Below, in pieces: positions 26,501 through 40,266 of a DNA stretch of 64,000 nt. Location of the stretch: contig NW_019775687.1 in NCBI RefSeq assembly GCF_001039355.2, positions 1 to 64,000 of the forward strand. The letters run 5' to 3'. Origin of the DNA: Lingula anatina (lineage: Eukaryota > Brachiopoda > Lingulata > Lingulida > Lingulidae). The notes below the pieces were generated by a model, which did no database searches, was not told where the DNA came from, and saw only the letters and a list, made by a program, of their open reading frames with translations. Both the position numbers and the translations under genes were made by a program. The stretch's first letter is position 1; every line of letters starts with the position of its first letter.

Positions 26501-29500
26501 GACACAAATAATAAATTATATATAAGAACCTGTAAACTAATGGCATTGCGGATAAATTTTATTTTATTCTTAAATATCCTTGCTACAACGATTAGGCAGA
26601 AATACATCAAAAATTATACAAAGCCAAGTGTTTTCAAGCTAATTAAATTGTTAGCACTTAACAATGTTTCATAATTAACCAACTTAGGAAAGTACTTTAA
26701 AATGTGCATCGGAGCTAAGATTAACGTCAGTCTGATGAGTTATTATTATTAGTAGTAGTACATGTAGTAGTTGTATTGTTGTTGTTATGACTTTATATTT
26801 TTACTGCATTTTATTCTGATCAGCTGTAGGGTTTAATAAATTGAATAAAATTGAATTTCACAAATAACATGGACCTCGTATCGAATGATCAAAATATCTT
26901 CAAGTCATTCGAATGCAGTATTTTAAACTAGTTGGGATAACTGTAATTAAGCTAGTTAAATAATGGAATAGACAGGCACCTGGCTACACAAGGATATAAA
27001 CCCCTCCGGTGAGAGAGGTGAATGGGTATGAATTGTTGTCAGTAGTTTGAAAAGTCATCTTACAGGTAGATAATCGTAGGTCAGTTTGACAGCTTACTTA
27101 ACAAGCTGACTCTCTCCTCTGGTGGCTTGTATGTCGTCACAGGACCACGTGATCACTTAGCGTATTAACTCCCAGACCTAGCTAAAAGGGAGGTTCTAAT
27201 TTGTGTATTTTGATAAAAATATCATTAGTTGGGCATGTTTTCCTAAGAATATGCTCCGTTTAAGCTATTCTGATGTTCTGATGCTTATCCATTAACATTT
27301 ATTTATTATATCATATACTCCATATAAAGACTTATTCCATTTAGTAGATGGCTGTTCACAATGATGCAGTTTTTTTTTTCTTCATCTGCATTTTTTTCAT
27401 TAATACATTACATGTATGTACATTTCCTCATCTGATGTAAGCAGATTCACACCATGTGCTGCTGATTTTCCAGTTATTATATTATTATTATTATTTATTT
27501 TGTTAAAGGGCATTCAGATTGTCCCAGCAACACTCACTCCTAAGAAAAGCTCTGTAAAACCAGGAAGTGGTGGATCTAAAAGAAAAGTTATTTTTGCTTC
27601 AGAGGAGGATGATAGAGGATCATCTTCAGATTCCTCAACCTCAGAACTTATGGAATTAGAGGTGATATACAAGTATACGTATTTTGGATGTGAGGCATTT
27701 TANCAGACCCTGAAAAGCCTTAAAGAAACTGAATAAAGTGGGAATTTTATAAGTGCAGAAGCCTGGCTTCAGCATTTCCAACATCTCTGTGGGATACCCC
27801 CCACAGGTGACCATGAAATAGACAAGGAAATCGCACAGCAGGAAGCACTACCTGGAGTGCAAATCCTCGATAACCCCATCACAATAAGTGAAGTGAAAAA
27901 TGCAATAAAGAAACTTAAGAATGGAAAAGCCCCAGGTGAAGATGTGATCTCCAATGAAATGTTGAAAACAGGTAAAGTGTACCTAACAGGTATCATCACC
28001 AAGCTCTTCAACTTAGTTTTGGAAAGTTCTGAAATTCCCGAAACATGGGACTTGGGAATAATAATCCCAATATACAAGTCCGGGGAATGCAACAACCCCT
28101 CTAACTACAGAGGAATATGTATAACCAGTTGTATGGGAAAACTATTTAATGCCTTATTAGCTACAAGATTAAGCAAACATATTGAAACTGAAGACGAATT
28201 GATCCAAGAACAAGCTGGCTTTCGACCGGGGTACAGAACCACAGATCACATTTACACTCTCAAGTCACTAATCAACAGAAGCATAAGTAAGAACAAAAGT
28301 GCGTATGCATGTTTTATTGTTTTCGTGTGTATGCAAGTTTTATTGATTTCAAAAAGGCCTTCGACACAGTGTGGCATAAAGGGCTCTTCCTCAAACTACT
28401 CAAGCTGGGCATTGGGGGGAAATTCTATAAACTAATTAAGTGCATGTATAATAACACCAGACTAGGTGTATCTATATGTGAACAGTATACAACCCCATTC
28501 AAGTCAAGAATAGGCATCCGACAAGGGGACAATTTGAGTCCAATACTCTTTAACATATTTATCGATGACCTAAAAAATGATCTCAGTGAATGCTATAACC
28601 CAGGAAATGTTGATGGACTGAGTCATATCCTCTATGCTGATGATCTTATCCTCCTATCAACATCAAAAGACGGTCTACAGCACTTGCTGCATAAACTCGA
28701 AAGGTACTGCTTAAAATGGAAATTACATGTAAATGAAAACAAATCAAATGTTGTTGTCTTCAACAAATCTGGTAAAGTGGATAAAAATACAAAGTTCTTT
28801 ATAAATGCCAACCCGATCGAGACTGTGAAAGAATACACTTACCTTGGTATCACCTTTGCTAACACTGGGTCAATGAAAAAAACAATAGTATATATTAAAA
28901 ACTATATTTAAAACTGTTTGACAAAATGGTAAGTCCAATACTCCTCTATGGCTGCGAAGTTTGGGCCCAAGAAATATTCAAAGAAAAGAAAATGACCCTG
29001 AACAAAATTAACCAAATGCCTTTTGAGCAAGCACATTTGAGAATGTGCAAATGGGCACTGGGTTTGAGTAAACACGCCAGCAACAATGCTAGTCGCGCAG
29101 AGCTCGGTCGTTATCCTTTATATTCTAACATTGTTAAACAGGTGCAACGATACTGCCAAAGATTTGGAAATCTACCAAATAACAGAATAGTGAAACTCAC
29201 CCATGATGCAGAACTGACAATAGGGGGAAAAGGTTGGCCAAGGGCGATTAATACCATGTTAACAACTTGGGATCTTCACAGTGGAAATGTCCCAGGGGTT
29301 CAACAAATCCAAACACATTGCAATATTGAGGAAAAAATCAATGCTATAATTGAAAAAATGTTCTGGAAAGAGTTAACTGATCCACAAAGCACAAGTTAAA
29401 AACTTATAGTCTGATAAAAAAAAGTCCTACAAAATTGAAAGGTACCTGCTAACTAATGCCCCTCAGTCATTAAAAAGGGAAGTGGCTAAAATTAGAGTCA

Positions 29501-32500
29501 GTGATCATATTCTGGAAATGGAAAGAGGACGCTACACCAGACCTAAAACACCACGCGAGGAACGATTCTGTCCCCACTGCCCTGCAATCGAGGACGAAGT
29601 GCACTTCCTACTAGAATGTAGACACCACAGAGGGAGGGCATGTTTAAACAATTCCCTAAATGTGACATGCATCACCTAGCAAGAGAAGGTTAAAATCATA
29701 TATACTAAGCCCAGAAAATGAGAAAGAATTGTACGCTGTTGGTAAATACATTCAGAGGGCAATTTTGAAAAGAAATGAGCATCTGCCACACTGAAGTAGC
29801 CCCATCCTGCCATATTATATGAACCATAAGTATGGCACATTAGATACATATAGCTATAAGCCTATCAAAGAAAATGTGTCATCCCTCAGTGTATTGAACT
29901 ATTTACAATTGTAATAAGTGTTTTAAACAGCGTATACACTGTAATTGATATTCTTCAACACTGTATAAGTAGTAGTCCATAGTGATGTATAACTATTTAT
30001 TTATTTAAATATTTGTAGTATAGAGGGCTAACAAATGTAACAGTCACATTTAATGCTCGAATAAATTATTATTTTATTTATTATTATTCATTATTATATA
30101 AATCGTTTTTATTTTCTCAAAATATAAGAGTGCAAAAAACCTCACATTTTAAATAGAATGATGTGTGCAAACAATGGACAACCAGATCAATACCGTCAAC
30201 TCTAAAACAGAATAACAAAACTGTTTAGATGAAATAACACAATAGCTTTGACAGGTGAACCCCATGACCCTGGTAGCTGTGCGCCAGAGCGCGAACGACC
30301 AAAAGTTATAATTAATCAAGGGAATGTAATTATAAACATTAAATCACCCCCTCTGATCAGCCATTTGAATTCATGGATATATATATAACTGCGACAACGT
30401 GACATATGGAGAAAGACATTAGCAAATCTGCCAAATGGGTAAAACGGGTAATTAATGAAACTATGTACGAATTCGTAACAACGCTCTATGGTAGAGATAA
30501 TACAGACTTGACATTTAATATGGAATATATATTTTTTTAGTTTTTTTCCTATTTTGCTGACTGATAAATGAAAATATGGATTATAATCGTGTTTTAAATT
30601 TTAATTGAAATCCTACCACCAGATTACAGGACCCACGGACTTTCGGGATATGCTGTTGGAACTAAACAAAAAACCCACCCAGTCAGTTCAGAATGAGGGG
30701 TAAATTAACACCAAAACGCATTTTTCAAGGCCCTTAGTGAACACCAAACGGGTTTTAGCAGGTTAGAGTACCAGACGACCTCCAAGGAACCCACTGTAAA
30801 CAGCAAAACATCGCTGTATGTTTCTCTAATGAATTGGGGTCCTTGACCGATTCTGGGTTAAACACTGAAACCTCGTGGCTTTCTTCATTGAGGTCAAATT
30901 TCACCTGTACCGCTCTACTAGTCAAAACAGACTTTACAGACACCCAGAAGAGGCCAACGACAAAGCGTGTGCCGCGTCTAAAGAGACTAATGTCATTTTA
31001 ATGTTAAAACAGCGTCAGTATATGGGCTGGACACCAGTTTGGTGGCAAAAAAACTAATGGTAGTGCATGGGTGCCAAAACATCAATGGTAGTCATCGACG
31101 TAAACCTGCACCATATCAAACAAAGGGATAATCTGGGAACCACTTGACTATCATTTGATAAGGGGCAACTTAGGAACAATTTCAGGTTGCACAGTGAGAT
31201 TGCCGGTGTAACAGTAATCCAAGTCCACCAGGAACCGTTGTCCGTAAGACTAACATTACTTGGGAATAGTAGTCCTACAGGGACCTAGGTTCCTGGCTCA
31301 TAAATAGAGTAGGTAGGACTCGTATTAATGTAGGACTTTTATTCCTGTTACACCTATGACAGTAATAAACGTCTGGCCATTTGAAAGTCCCATCCTTATG
31401 CTATAATACGATTAAATGATAAAACAATAAATGTACATGGAAATTATGCTGGTGAACCATATATAATACAGAAATGGGATGGTTAGCAAATTCAGCTCGT
31501 CAGTGTAGTGGTCAGCATACTACTATATGGAGGCAACTACATGTACCACAACAAAAGGGTTCAAATCCAGCCGATGGCCGTACGCCCCCCCCCCTCCCAT
31601 ACCTATCGTCTGATATTTACAACTTTGTTTATTTTATTATTATTATTTTGTTTGTTTTTTTTTTATTTTTGCTTTATATACCTTCGGTCAAGGTCGTGGT
31701 CATTTATTTGGATTTTGACACGTCAGTTTACTGACAGTGTGACACGTCAGTTTGGTCACGCGCGTCTTTTGGAGAGACGTGGCATTTCACAGACCCACCC
31801 ATTCAAGCCATGGAAGTAGCTGCGAAGAGACGCAAGAAGCCAGATATTCAAACAATTTTGACATATCTCAGGGAAAATAAATATCCTCCACAAGCTTCTC
31901 TCAAAGAAAAAAAAGGTAATTAGAAGAGCCAGTAAAGACAACTACAAGGTAAATAATTTTCTTAAAATTCATATTTACCTTAAAGCTTTATAAGTATGTT
32001 GTATACCTCAAAGATACTTTTATTACTTGGACAGCATGCTCGCGGACTTTTATTACCAGGACAGCATGTCCGTGGGACTTTTATTAGTAGTAAAACACGT
32101 CCATGGGACTTTCATTACTACTAAAGCACGTCCGCGGGACTTTCATTACTAGTAAAGCATGTCCGCGGACTACTTTTACCAGTATAGCATATCCACAAAA
32201 CCATTGTCACTTCTAATGCACGTCGGCGGCCTACAGACATTAGGAAGCATGTTATAGTAAATATAATTAGTGTATATATACTTTCAATACGCATATTATT
32301 TGCTTTAGCACAATCTTTATTGCTGTTTTCAATGCTTGATATGCGTTCGGAAATCCGTAATCTTTACTTATTAATTAATTTTTTAGCTCGAAAGAGGATA
32401 ACTTTTCTATAAAGTCCATAAAAAACCAAAGCAAAATGTTGAAACCAATGATGAATCAGGGGGTGAAGGCACATCTTCAATGGTTACTGAAACATCTTGG

Positions 32501-35301
32501 AGAAAGGTTATAACAAACCAGGAAGAAATAAAGGAAATTATGGCTAACATTTACTCCACGGCCATAGGTATGCTTATTTGTGCGGGTGTATCTTCATGTG
32601 AGCGTCAGTGTGTGCGCACGTGTTGTATTAATAAACGTTATTTACATACCATAATATATTTATTCCATAATTGTAACACTATGATGTCTGTTAATAAGAA
32701 CTGTAATAATACGTAATGTACTGTTATAGGCGGACATCTCAGGCGGGATCAAACTCTCGATAAGCTTCAGAGAAGGTACTATTGGCGTAATATGGTCGAG
32801 GATGTTAGAACATTCATAGCCTGCTGCGCAATTTGCCAGATGGCAACACACAAAAATAAACAATCTGATCCACCTCTTCAACCAATACCAGTCACAACGC
32901 CAGAAGCCTGGAATATGGTAAGAAATATTTGTTCCTTACATTGTTATTACCCATGTTATTACCCATGCAGATAGCACTCACATATTACATGCTCTAGGCT
33001 TGTTTGTCACTAAAGCACACCAGCAAATGCTATTTTATTATATTAATGATATTTTTATTAATAAAATTATTTTTTTAATTTTAATCAATATTCACTAAAA
33101 CGATACTTATATGTATCATTAATAAAGTTTGCACACTGTCCAGTATGTGTTATATCATTATTTTTATTCTATTCAGATTGGAATAGATTTGATTGGCCCG
33201 CTGAAGGAGACCACTAATAACAATTTGTACATCTGCACTGTGGCTTGTTACTATTCAAAGATGGCACATGTCCGTTCATTGCAATCTAAAGAGGCAACTG
33301 GTGTTGCAAATTTTTTGCTTGATTTGTTTTTGGTGTAGGTTTAAATGTGGAACACAAAACATGATTTTAAACAATGAATACTATACTAGAAAAATAACTT
33401 AACTTTGTATTTTTTACTTACTGCCTATTAATACTACTACAAATCCCATGATTATGGGTTTTTAGTTTTGAATGACAAAATAATTAAGAACGCCTGTCAT
33501 ATACTTATTTCTGCAAGTTTATACTTTATACATTATATAAATGTTTATGAAGCATAAATAAATCGTGACGTTTTTCTTTTTCAGTCTTGGGTTTCCAAAG
33601 ACCATACTCTCCGACCAAGGTCGGGAGTTCAACAATAAGATAATCCAACAGATAACAGATCGGCTACATATTACCCACAAGCGGACCAGTGCGTACCATC
33701 AGCAATGCAACGGCTTAACAGGATGGCAATGCACCTTACCTGACTATTGATTGTAAAACTATATTTTGTATACCTTTATTTGAAGACCTGTAAGAAGTCA
33801 TTATCTAAATCAATATATAATGCAAAAAAAATTGTGGTCTTATTAAAACGCATATAGCTTTTTTAAAAACTTTTAGAGCGTTTCAACCAAACACTTGAGT
33901 CAATGTTGATCAAAGTAACAGGGAGAAATGATTGGGATCAACACTTACAACAAGTAACATTTGGTTATAACACTTAGAAACACCACACCACTGGATACTC
34001 GCCCTTCTACCTGATGTTTGGAAGGTAAGATACCATGTATGCACTTAAACTAGACTCTTAACGGCTGAGTCAAAATCCCAAATATATATCAGCAATCTAA
34101 AGGTAAAAAGCGTTTTTGAAATACTATCTTCATCTGTCTTAAATCCTCATTCCAAACTATCAAATAAAAAAAAAATTACATTGAGTTTGATTTTTTATAA
34201 TTTAAGCTAATGCAACACCGTTACATTATCTTATAATATAGATACAGTGTAGGTCTTAAAATCGATATATCATTCATTTGATCATCTGAGAAGGTAAAAA
34301 AAAAACTAAAGATTCTTCAGCAAATGAAAATAATCTTTAAGATTAACAATCATAACGGCACATTTGAATTCATCACTGGGTTCCTAAACATGACATGTTG
34401 CTCCCATGTCCTGTATGTACATAATTGTGTTCTACTTTTATAATGTTATCATGAATGTTTTGGTGATATTTTGTTCTCATTGGTTTACAGAGATCCTATT
34501 CTCCCCTCTGATATCAACAGACAAGATGACGAACAACACGTTGAGCCAACTGAGGAAGACTATGAGGATATCACTGAAAGAGTTACAAGAGTGAGATCGT
34601 CTGTTGGGAATGAGGATATAAAAAACATACAAAAAGCGCAGGACAGACAAAAGAAAAATTATGATGCACGTCTTAAAACGCAAAAGGTAAGGCCCCAATA
34701 AAAGCATTAAAGACCATATATATATATATATTCCTTTCTGCCTTTGTACTTAATAATTTGTTTTCAAACCATGTAAGAATTAATACAATGCGATTAATTT
34801 ACTAAGAGTTTGATTTACACTTTTAATAAAATAGTTTTTTTATTATATTCTAAGGAAATACCTGTAGGGACCTAAGTCCTCAAGAGAAACCAAAGACGAC
34901 AAGATCGAAAAGGAGGCAAAGATGAAATGCCATGGGTGGGGCCTTATATAGTAAAAAAAATATCAGATAAAACAGGGGCTTACATTTTATGCACTGAGGA
35001 GGGCACTACACTCAAAGGATGTGTGAACGCGTCCAACTTAAAGATTTACGTTGAGTAAAACAGCTACATGATATATAATTGAAAAAATATGAAAGCTGTG
35101 TTATTTTTGTAACTTTAATATATAAAATGAGTGTAAAATGGAATTGGAATATAAAAACGTCGCAAAATATAAAAATAAAATGCCATAATTAAATAAACCA
35201 AAGTCAAATTACAATCTCTAAAACTAAACCAAATATATAAACGAATGTACGTAATAAAATAAATGAATAAAAACTATGGAAGCCGTGTCTTTTTGTTTTG
35301 G

Positions 35302-35339
<38 letters not shown>

Positions 35340-38300
35340 GCATATTAACTGCCAAGCGGAAAATGAGAACATCGTAAAATATTGTTATAAAATAAAATAT
35401 TAATTAAATAAAATAAAGGTTTATTATATCTTTAAACTTAGTGTATTTCTATATCTATTTAATGTTTTTCACGGTGTAAAACATATAGGACATGCGTTAC
35501 TAAAATGTAAGGAACGCATGTCCCATTAGGACGTGCTTTACTACACGTAGGACTTGCATTACATGGTAGCCTTTGTCCCACGGGCCTTGAATCCTAGTAA
35601 CGTATGTCCTAGGACTTTGATTCCTAGCAATGCATACCCTAGGACTTGCATTCCCAGGACTTTCTAGGACGTTCACTCCTGCCACACCTGTGTGAACGGA
35701 ATGTAGTCCTAGGGCCCGTATTCCAAGATGTTCCTTAAAATAGGTCTAAGGTCAACTTTTATTAAGGCTTCCTTTGATGAGGTGTTCCTTGGTAAAGCAA
35801 GGCCTAACGAAATGGTATTCTAAGACCACACTTTAGCCTCTCCTTTGATAAGGAATTACTTTGACAAAAGTCAGCCTTTAGGTAAGGGACACTGACATAA
35901 AGGAGCTCCTCATTGGTTAGAGTAGGCCTTTGTGACACCCTCCTCGTTAAAAACGCATCTGTAATGTTGTATTATTGGGGTCAACTGAGGTCAACTGATC
36001 AAGTACAGTCATGCAACAGCACATATGGATATTATCACTGCATGTGGGTGTTTTGATTCAAGCCAAATTTAGTGAATAAAGCAAGTATGGCGAGAAGAGA
36101 AAAGGTTTGGAGGATAAGAAAAGTCGTAGACCCTTTTCTAATATAAAAAAGCAGCTACTGATGCAACTAGTCATCAGAGAAAATCCTATCCTCGATCAAA
36201 TGTATTACTTCCGCCAAGGAGGTTGTTTTCATCCCTGTTTGCTTGTCTGTGTGACAGACAGTTTGTTTGTTTGTTTGTTTGTCATCAACATAACTAAAAA
36301 AGTTACTGGCTGATTTTGATGAAATGTTCAGGGTACATGTAGGTCAGAAATGGATTATATTAGTAGTGATTAGTGATTTGGTGATCAAGATCAATAATCA
36401 ATATATTATCATTAATAAAAAAAAAAACTCAAAAAGTTATGGACCGATTTTTATGAAATTTACAGGGTACATCAGAAATGGGTTAACTTAGAAATGGCTA
36501 AATTTTGTTGGTGATCAAGATCAATAATCAATCAATGATCAATAATAAAAAAAAAAAATAACTCAAAATTTTACCTGCCGATTGTGATGAAATTTTCAGG
36601 AACTGTCACAAGTGGGCCAAGGAACAGATGGTTGGTTTTTGGTGGTTATCCGTATCAATAATTAATCAAAAATCAAAAATATCTCAAAATGTTTTGTGCC
36701 GATTGTGATAAAATTTTCAGGAACTGTCACAAGTGGGCCAATTAAGGAACAGATGATTGTTTTTTGGTGGTGATCCGGATCAATAATCAATCAATAATCA
36801 AAAAAAAAAAAAAAAAAACTAAACCATTATATAATGAAAATTGGGTGGAGACTTTGCTCTCGGAGTGCTTTTCTAGTTGAATTTAATGATTTTGAATTTA
36901 GGTAAGCATGTTGGTTTAAATAGTCCTCCATGGACCTTATACGAAATTTGTATTCCAAGACCTTTCTTTATCTCACTTGAAAGGAATCACTTAACAATCA
37001 TCCTTAGCAAAGGAATGGGTCCTTCCTAGAATCTGCCTTTGCATAAAGATTTCCTTTATTTTCGACCGAGGAGTCCTTAAAAAGTAAGGTTGGTCTGGAG
37101 TAACTTTTAGTCTTCCTTAAGCAGCCAACGTGTACAGTTCTCTAGTGAAAATTAGCCCCATGGGGCACTATGTTAACCAACTGGTGCGTCTTTATGATGT
37201 CAACAGGAATGCAAGACGCATGAGAACACGCCTACCTAAATTCAATGAAGACGACTTCACCGATGACGATTTCTTTGCAAGGTTACGTTTCTCGAAAGAT
37301 GGCTTCAACCATCAGCATCGAAAATTGTTAAACGTGTCTCAGCAGTGACTGCAAGAAAACGGGCAGATGTAATTCGTTTTCCGACTGGAGGGGACGCTGC
37401 AAACATTAAAAGGAAGTTCTATGAAATGTATGGCTTTCCACATGTGCTTGGTTGCGATGATGGAGTTCATGTGCCTATTCAGGCTCCAGGCTTAGTCGAA
37501 CGTGAAATATTCATGTCACTGAATGTTCAAGGCATAGCAGATGCAGACTTGAAGTTCATAAACATTGTCAATATAAGGCCAGACTCAACTCATGATGCCC
37601 GCATTTTTGACAATAGCCGTATTTGCTTCCAGTTCGAACAACAGTAATTCAATGGCCTTCTTCTAGGAGATAAAGGCTACGCTTGTCGCCCCTTCTTGAT
37701 GACACCATTTCGGAACCCGGAAGGCCGTGCCCAAAACCAATATAATACCTCTCACAAGAAAACGAGATCTACTGTGGAACGAATGTTTGGGTTATGGAAA
37801 CGAAGATTTCCTTGCGTTAAACAGGGATTAAGGGTGAAGCTTGATACAGCAATGTCAGTGATCACTGCTACAGCAGTATTGCACAACATAGCAATCGATC
37901 TGAAAGAGCAAGATTTCGGTGAAGAGGAGGAGGAACAAGAAAACCTGATCAATCTTAATGATGATGATGATGTCATGGGTACTGCCGTCAGACAAACAAT
38001 TGTTGAACAGTATTTTCAATAGCACAATTTATTTCTCTTGTAATTACAACTTTCATGAAGTGTACACATAGGAACTAAATTTCATGTGATAGCATGACTC
38101 TACTCATGTATGTACTTATGTACTTAAAATAATACTTAAAATAAACCTCCTAGATTGTGCTTTAAAACTAAGGAAGCATTCCCATAAACCAGATCGATCC
38201 AACATGCTCGCTCTATGTCCGAGGGGTTTCTGTTAAAGTAATCTACTTCAGCGTGCACAAAAGTTAATAAGCCCATTGAGAGCTTCCGCACACGTGCCTC

Positions 38301-40233
38301 ATAGTAAAGCCGCTTAAGTAGTGAAATTTACCAATAACCCCTCTGAGATAGATCGATCCTGCTGGAATGCAATTAAACTAAGTTAATCTATTCCACATTT
38401 GTATAAACTGAATAAAGACGATAGTCATCAGTGTTATTGCTTCTTGCTCCTTCACTGTTTGGATTTGCAGTACCATTTAATTTTGTTAAAAAGGAATGTT
38501 GCAAATTCAGCACTTCCATTCTGAGTTCATGTTCCTCTTTTTGAAATTTAATTCTATCCTGCAGATATTTCATTTGGAAGTTGTGCTCTTTCCTCTGCAT
38601 AGCTAGTGCTGAATCCATTGCAACACTACGACTGACGCAAGATGGAGATTTACGTCCAGATTTCTCTTTGGCCTTAGATGTGGATGGCTCTGTGTCCCTG
38701 ACTGATGTGGGGTCAATGCTGCTACATTCTTCCATTACTGAGGCTTCATCCAAATGAGAGGAATCCTTATCATCATCAGATTCTGGATGGCCGACAGACG
38801 CACTGGCAGTCAATTTCGGTTTCTTTGCTGGAAAAAAGAGACACCTTACCAGTATTTATATTATAATGTTGAATAATGATATTTATGAACGACTGCCTAA
38901 ATGGTTTGAACAGTTACCAGCAAACAGTTCTCTGACCCTGAAGTTATGATAAAGAAAGAAGTACCTTGGGGTTCATGGTGTCCCGTATCGTCGTCAAAGG
39001 CGTTGTTGAGAGGGTGCAGAACCACACTTCAGAAAGAAGTAACCATGTGGGAGAGATCTTCAGCAACCGTTTCAACTTTTCCACCTCCAGTTAATTGGCG
39101 ACATTTCTTCTCCTTGGCAACATCTTTTTTCGCTTTTGTCTTTAGGTTGTCAACTACTTTCTTCAGCTGAGATGAACTGACAGGATTTACTCCAGGCTGG
39201 TCATTGAATTTACTTGTAATCCTGTCCCATGCCTCTGCTTTAGAAGTGATTTTGTTTGTATTCCCACGTTGATCAAGAATAGGCTTTTCTCTGTTGACTA
39301 GTTGCATCAGTAGCTGCTTTTCAATATCAGAAAAGGGTTTACAACTTTTGGTTTTCTCATCGTCCAAACCATTCTTTTCTGTTCTAGGCATACTTGCTTT
39401 AATCACTAAATTTGGCTAATATCAAAACATCCACATGCAGTGATAATATCCTTTGCAGTGTTGAAGTTGACCAGTTGACCCCAATCATACAACATTACTG
39501 AGGCTTTTATAACGAGGAGGGTGTCACAAAGGCCTACTTTAACCAATAAGGAGCTCCTTTATGTCAGTGTTCCTTACCTAAAGGCTGACTTTTGTCAAAG
39601 TAATTCCTTATCAAAGGAGAGGCTAAAGTGTGGTCTTAGAATAGCATTTCGTTAAGCTTTCCTTTACCAAGGAACACTTCATCAAAGGAAGCCTTTATAA
39701 AAGTTGACCTTAGACCTGTTTTAAGGAACATCTTGGAATACGGGCCTGGGAACGTAAGTCCTACCTGCACGAAAACGAAGTAGATACTACAGCGCAGTAA
39801 ACAACTGCAATCATACTGCAAACATGCTTCAAATCTGCTTCGATGTGGGAGCTAATTAGCATATTTGAAACATGCTTCTATCATGCTGCTAATCTATTGC
39901 ATTAATGCTCCTCCTCTGTACAACCTATGTAATTTTGAAGTAGAATTGCAGTAGGCTATACTGCATTTCTACTGCAAATATGCTCCACACCAATGCTGCG
40001 TTAATGCTTCTTTGCTACTTTGATACTACTGCGTTTTCTTGCTGGTAGGTCTAGCGTTGCTAGGAATGGAAGTTATAGGACATACGTTACTAGGATTTAA
40101 CGTCCGTAGGACATCAGATGCCAAGGAATGCATGCCCCACCGCCAGAAATCTAAGTCCGGATGGGACCTGTTATCCTGATTTACACTAGGAATATATGTC
40201 CGCTCCCATTTTTCTCTCGCACTTAAAGTTAGT

Positions 40234-40266
<33 letters not shown>

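Larger units (their letters stand above)
35713..39746. mobile_element. PIF/Harbinger transposon nested in Ginger copy 2
   Basis: The ends GGCCCGTATTCCAAGATG and its inverse are perfect. The inverted match continues about 490 bp (35,713-36,200 against 39,260-39,746), long enough to include the first codons of the Myb-like gene in both arms. Flanks are TAG and TGG, a degraded 3-bp duplication. After removing it, the Ginger end realigns with copy 1 (GTCCTAG before, TGGGAA after). A second TIR-like start (GTATTCCAAGACC) near 36,950 suggests the true left end and that the outer left arm is an inverted duplicate of the right end. Confidence 0.88.

Noticed and set aside
31492-31575. Functional tRNA gene
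   Set aside because: A and B boxes are present but I cannot fold acceptor and anticodon arms.
32030-32250. CRISPR array
   Set aside because: Units are adjacent near-palindromes with no unique spacers, in animal DNA.
31810-35058. Gypsy/LTR retrotransposon or endogenous retrovirus
   Set aside because: The integrase is gypsy-like, but it is split by introns, there is no protease or reverse transcriptase, and the ends are inverted repeats and not long terminal repeats.
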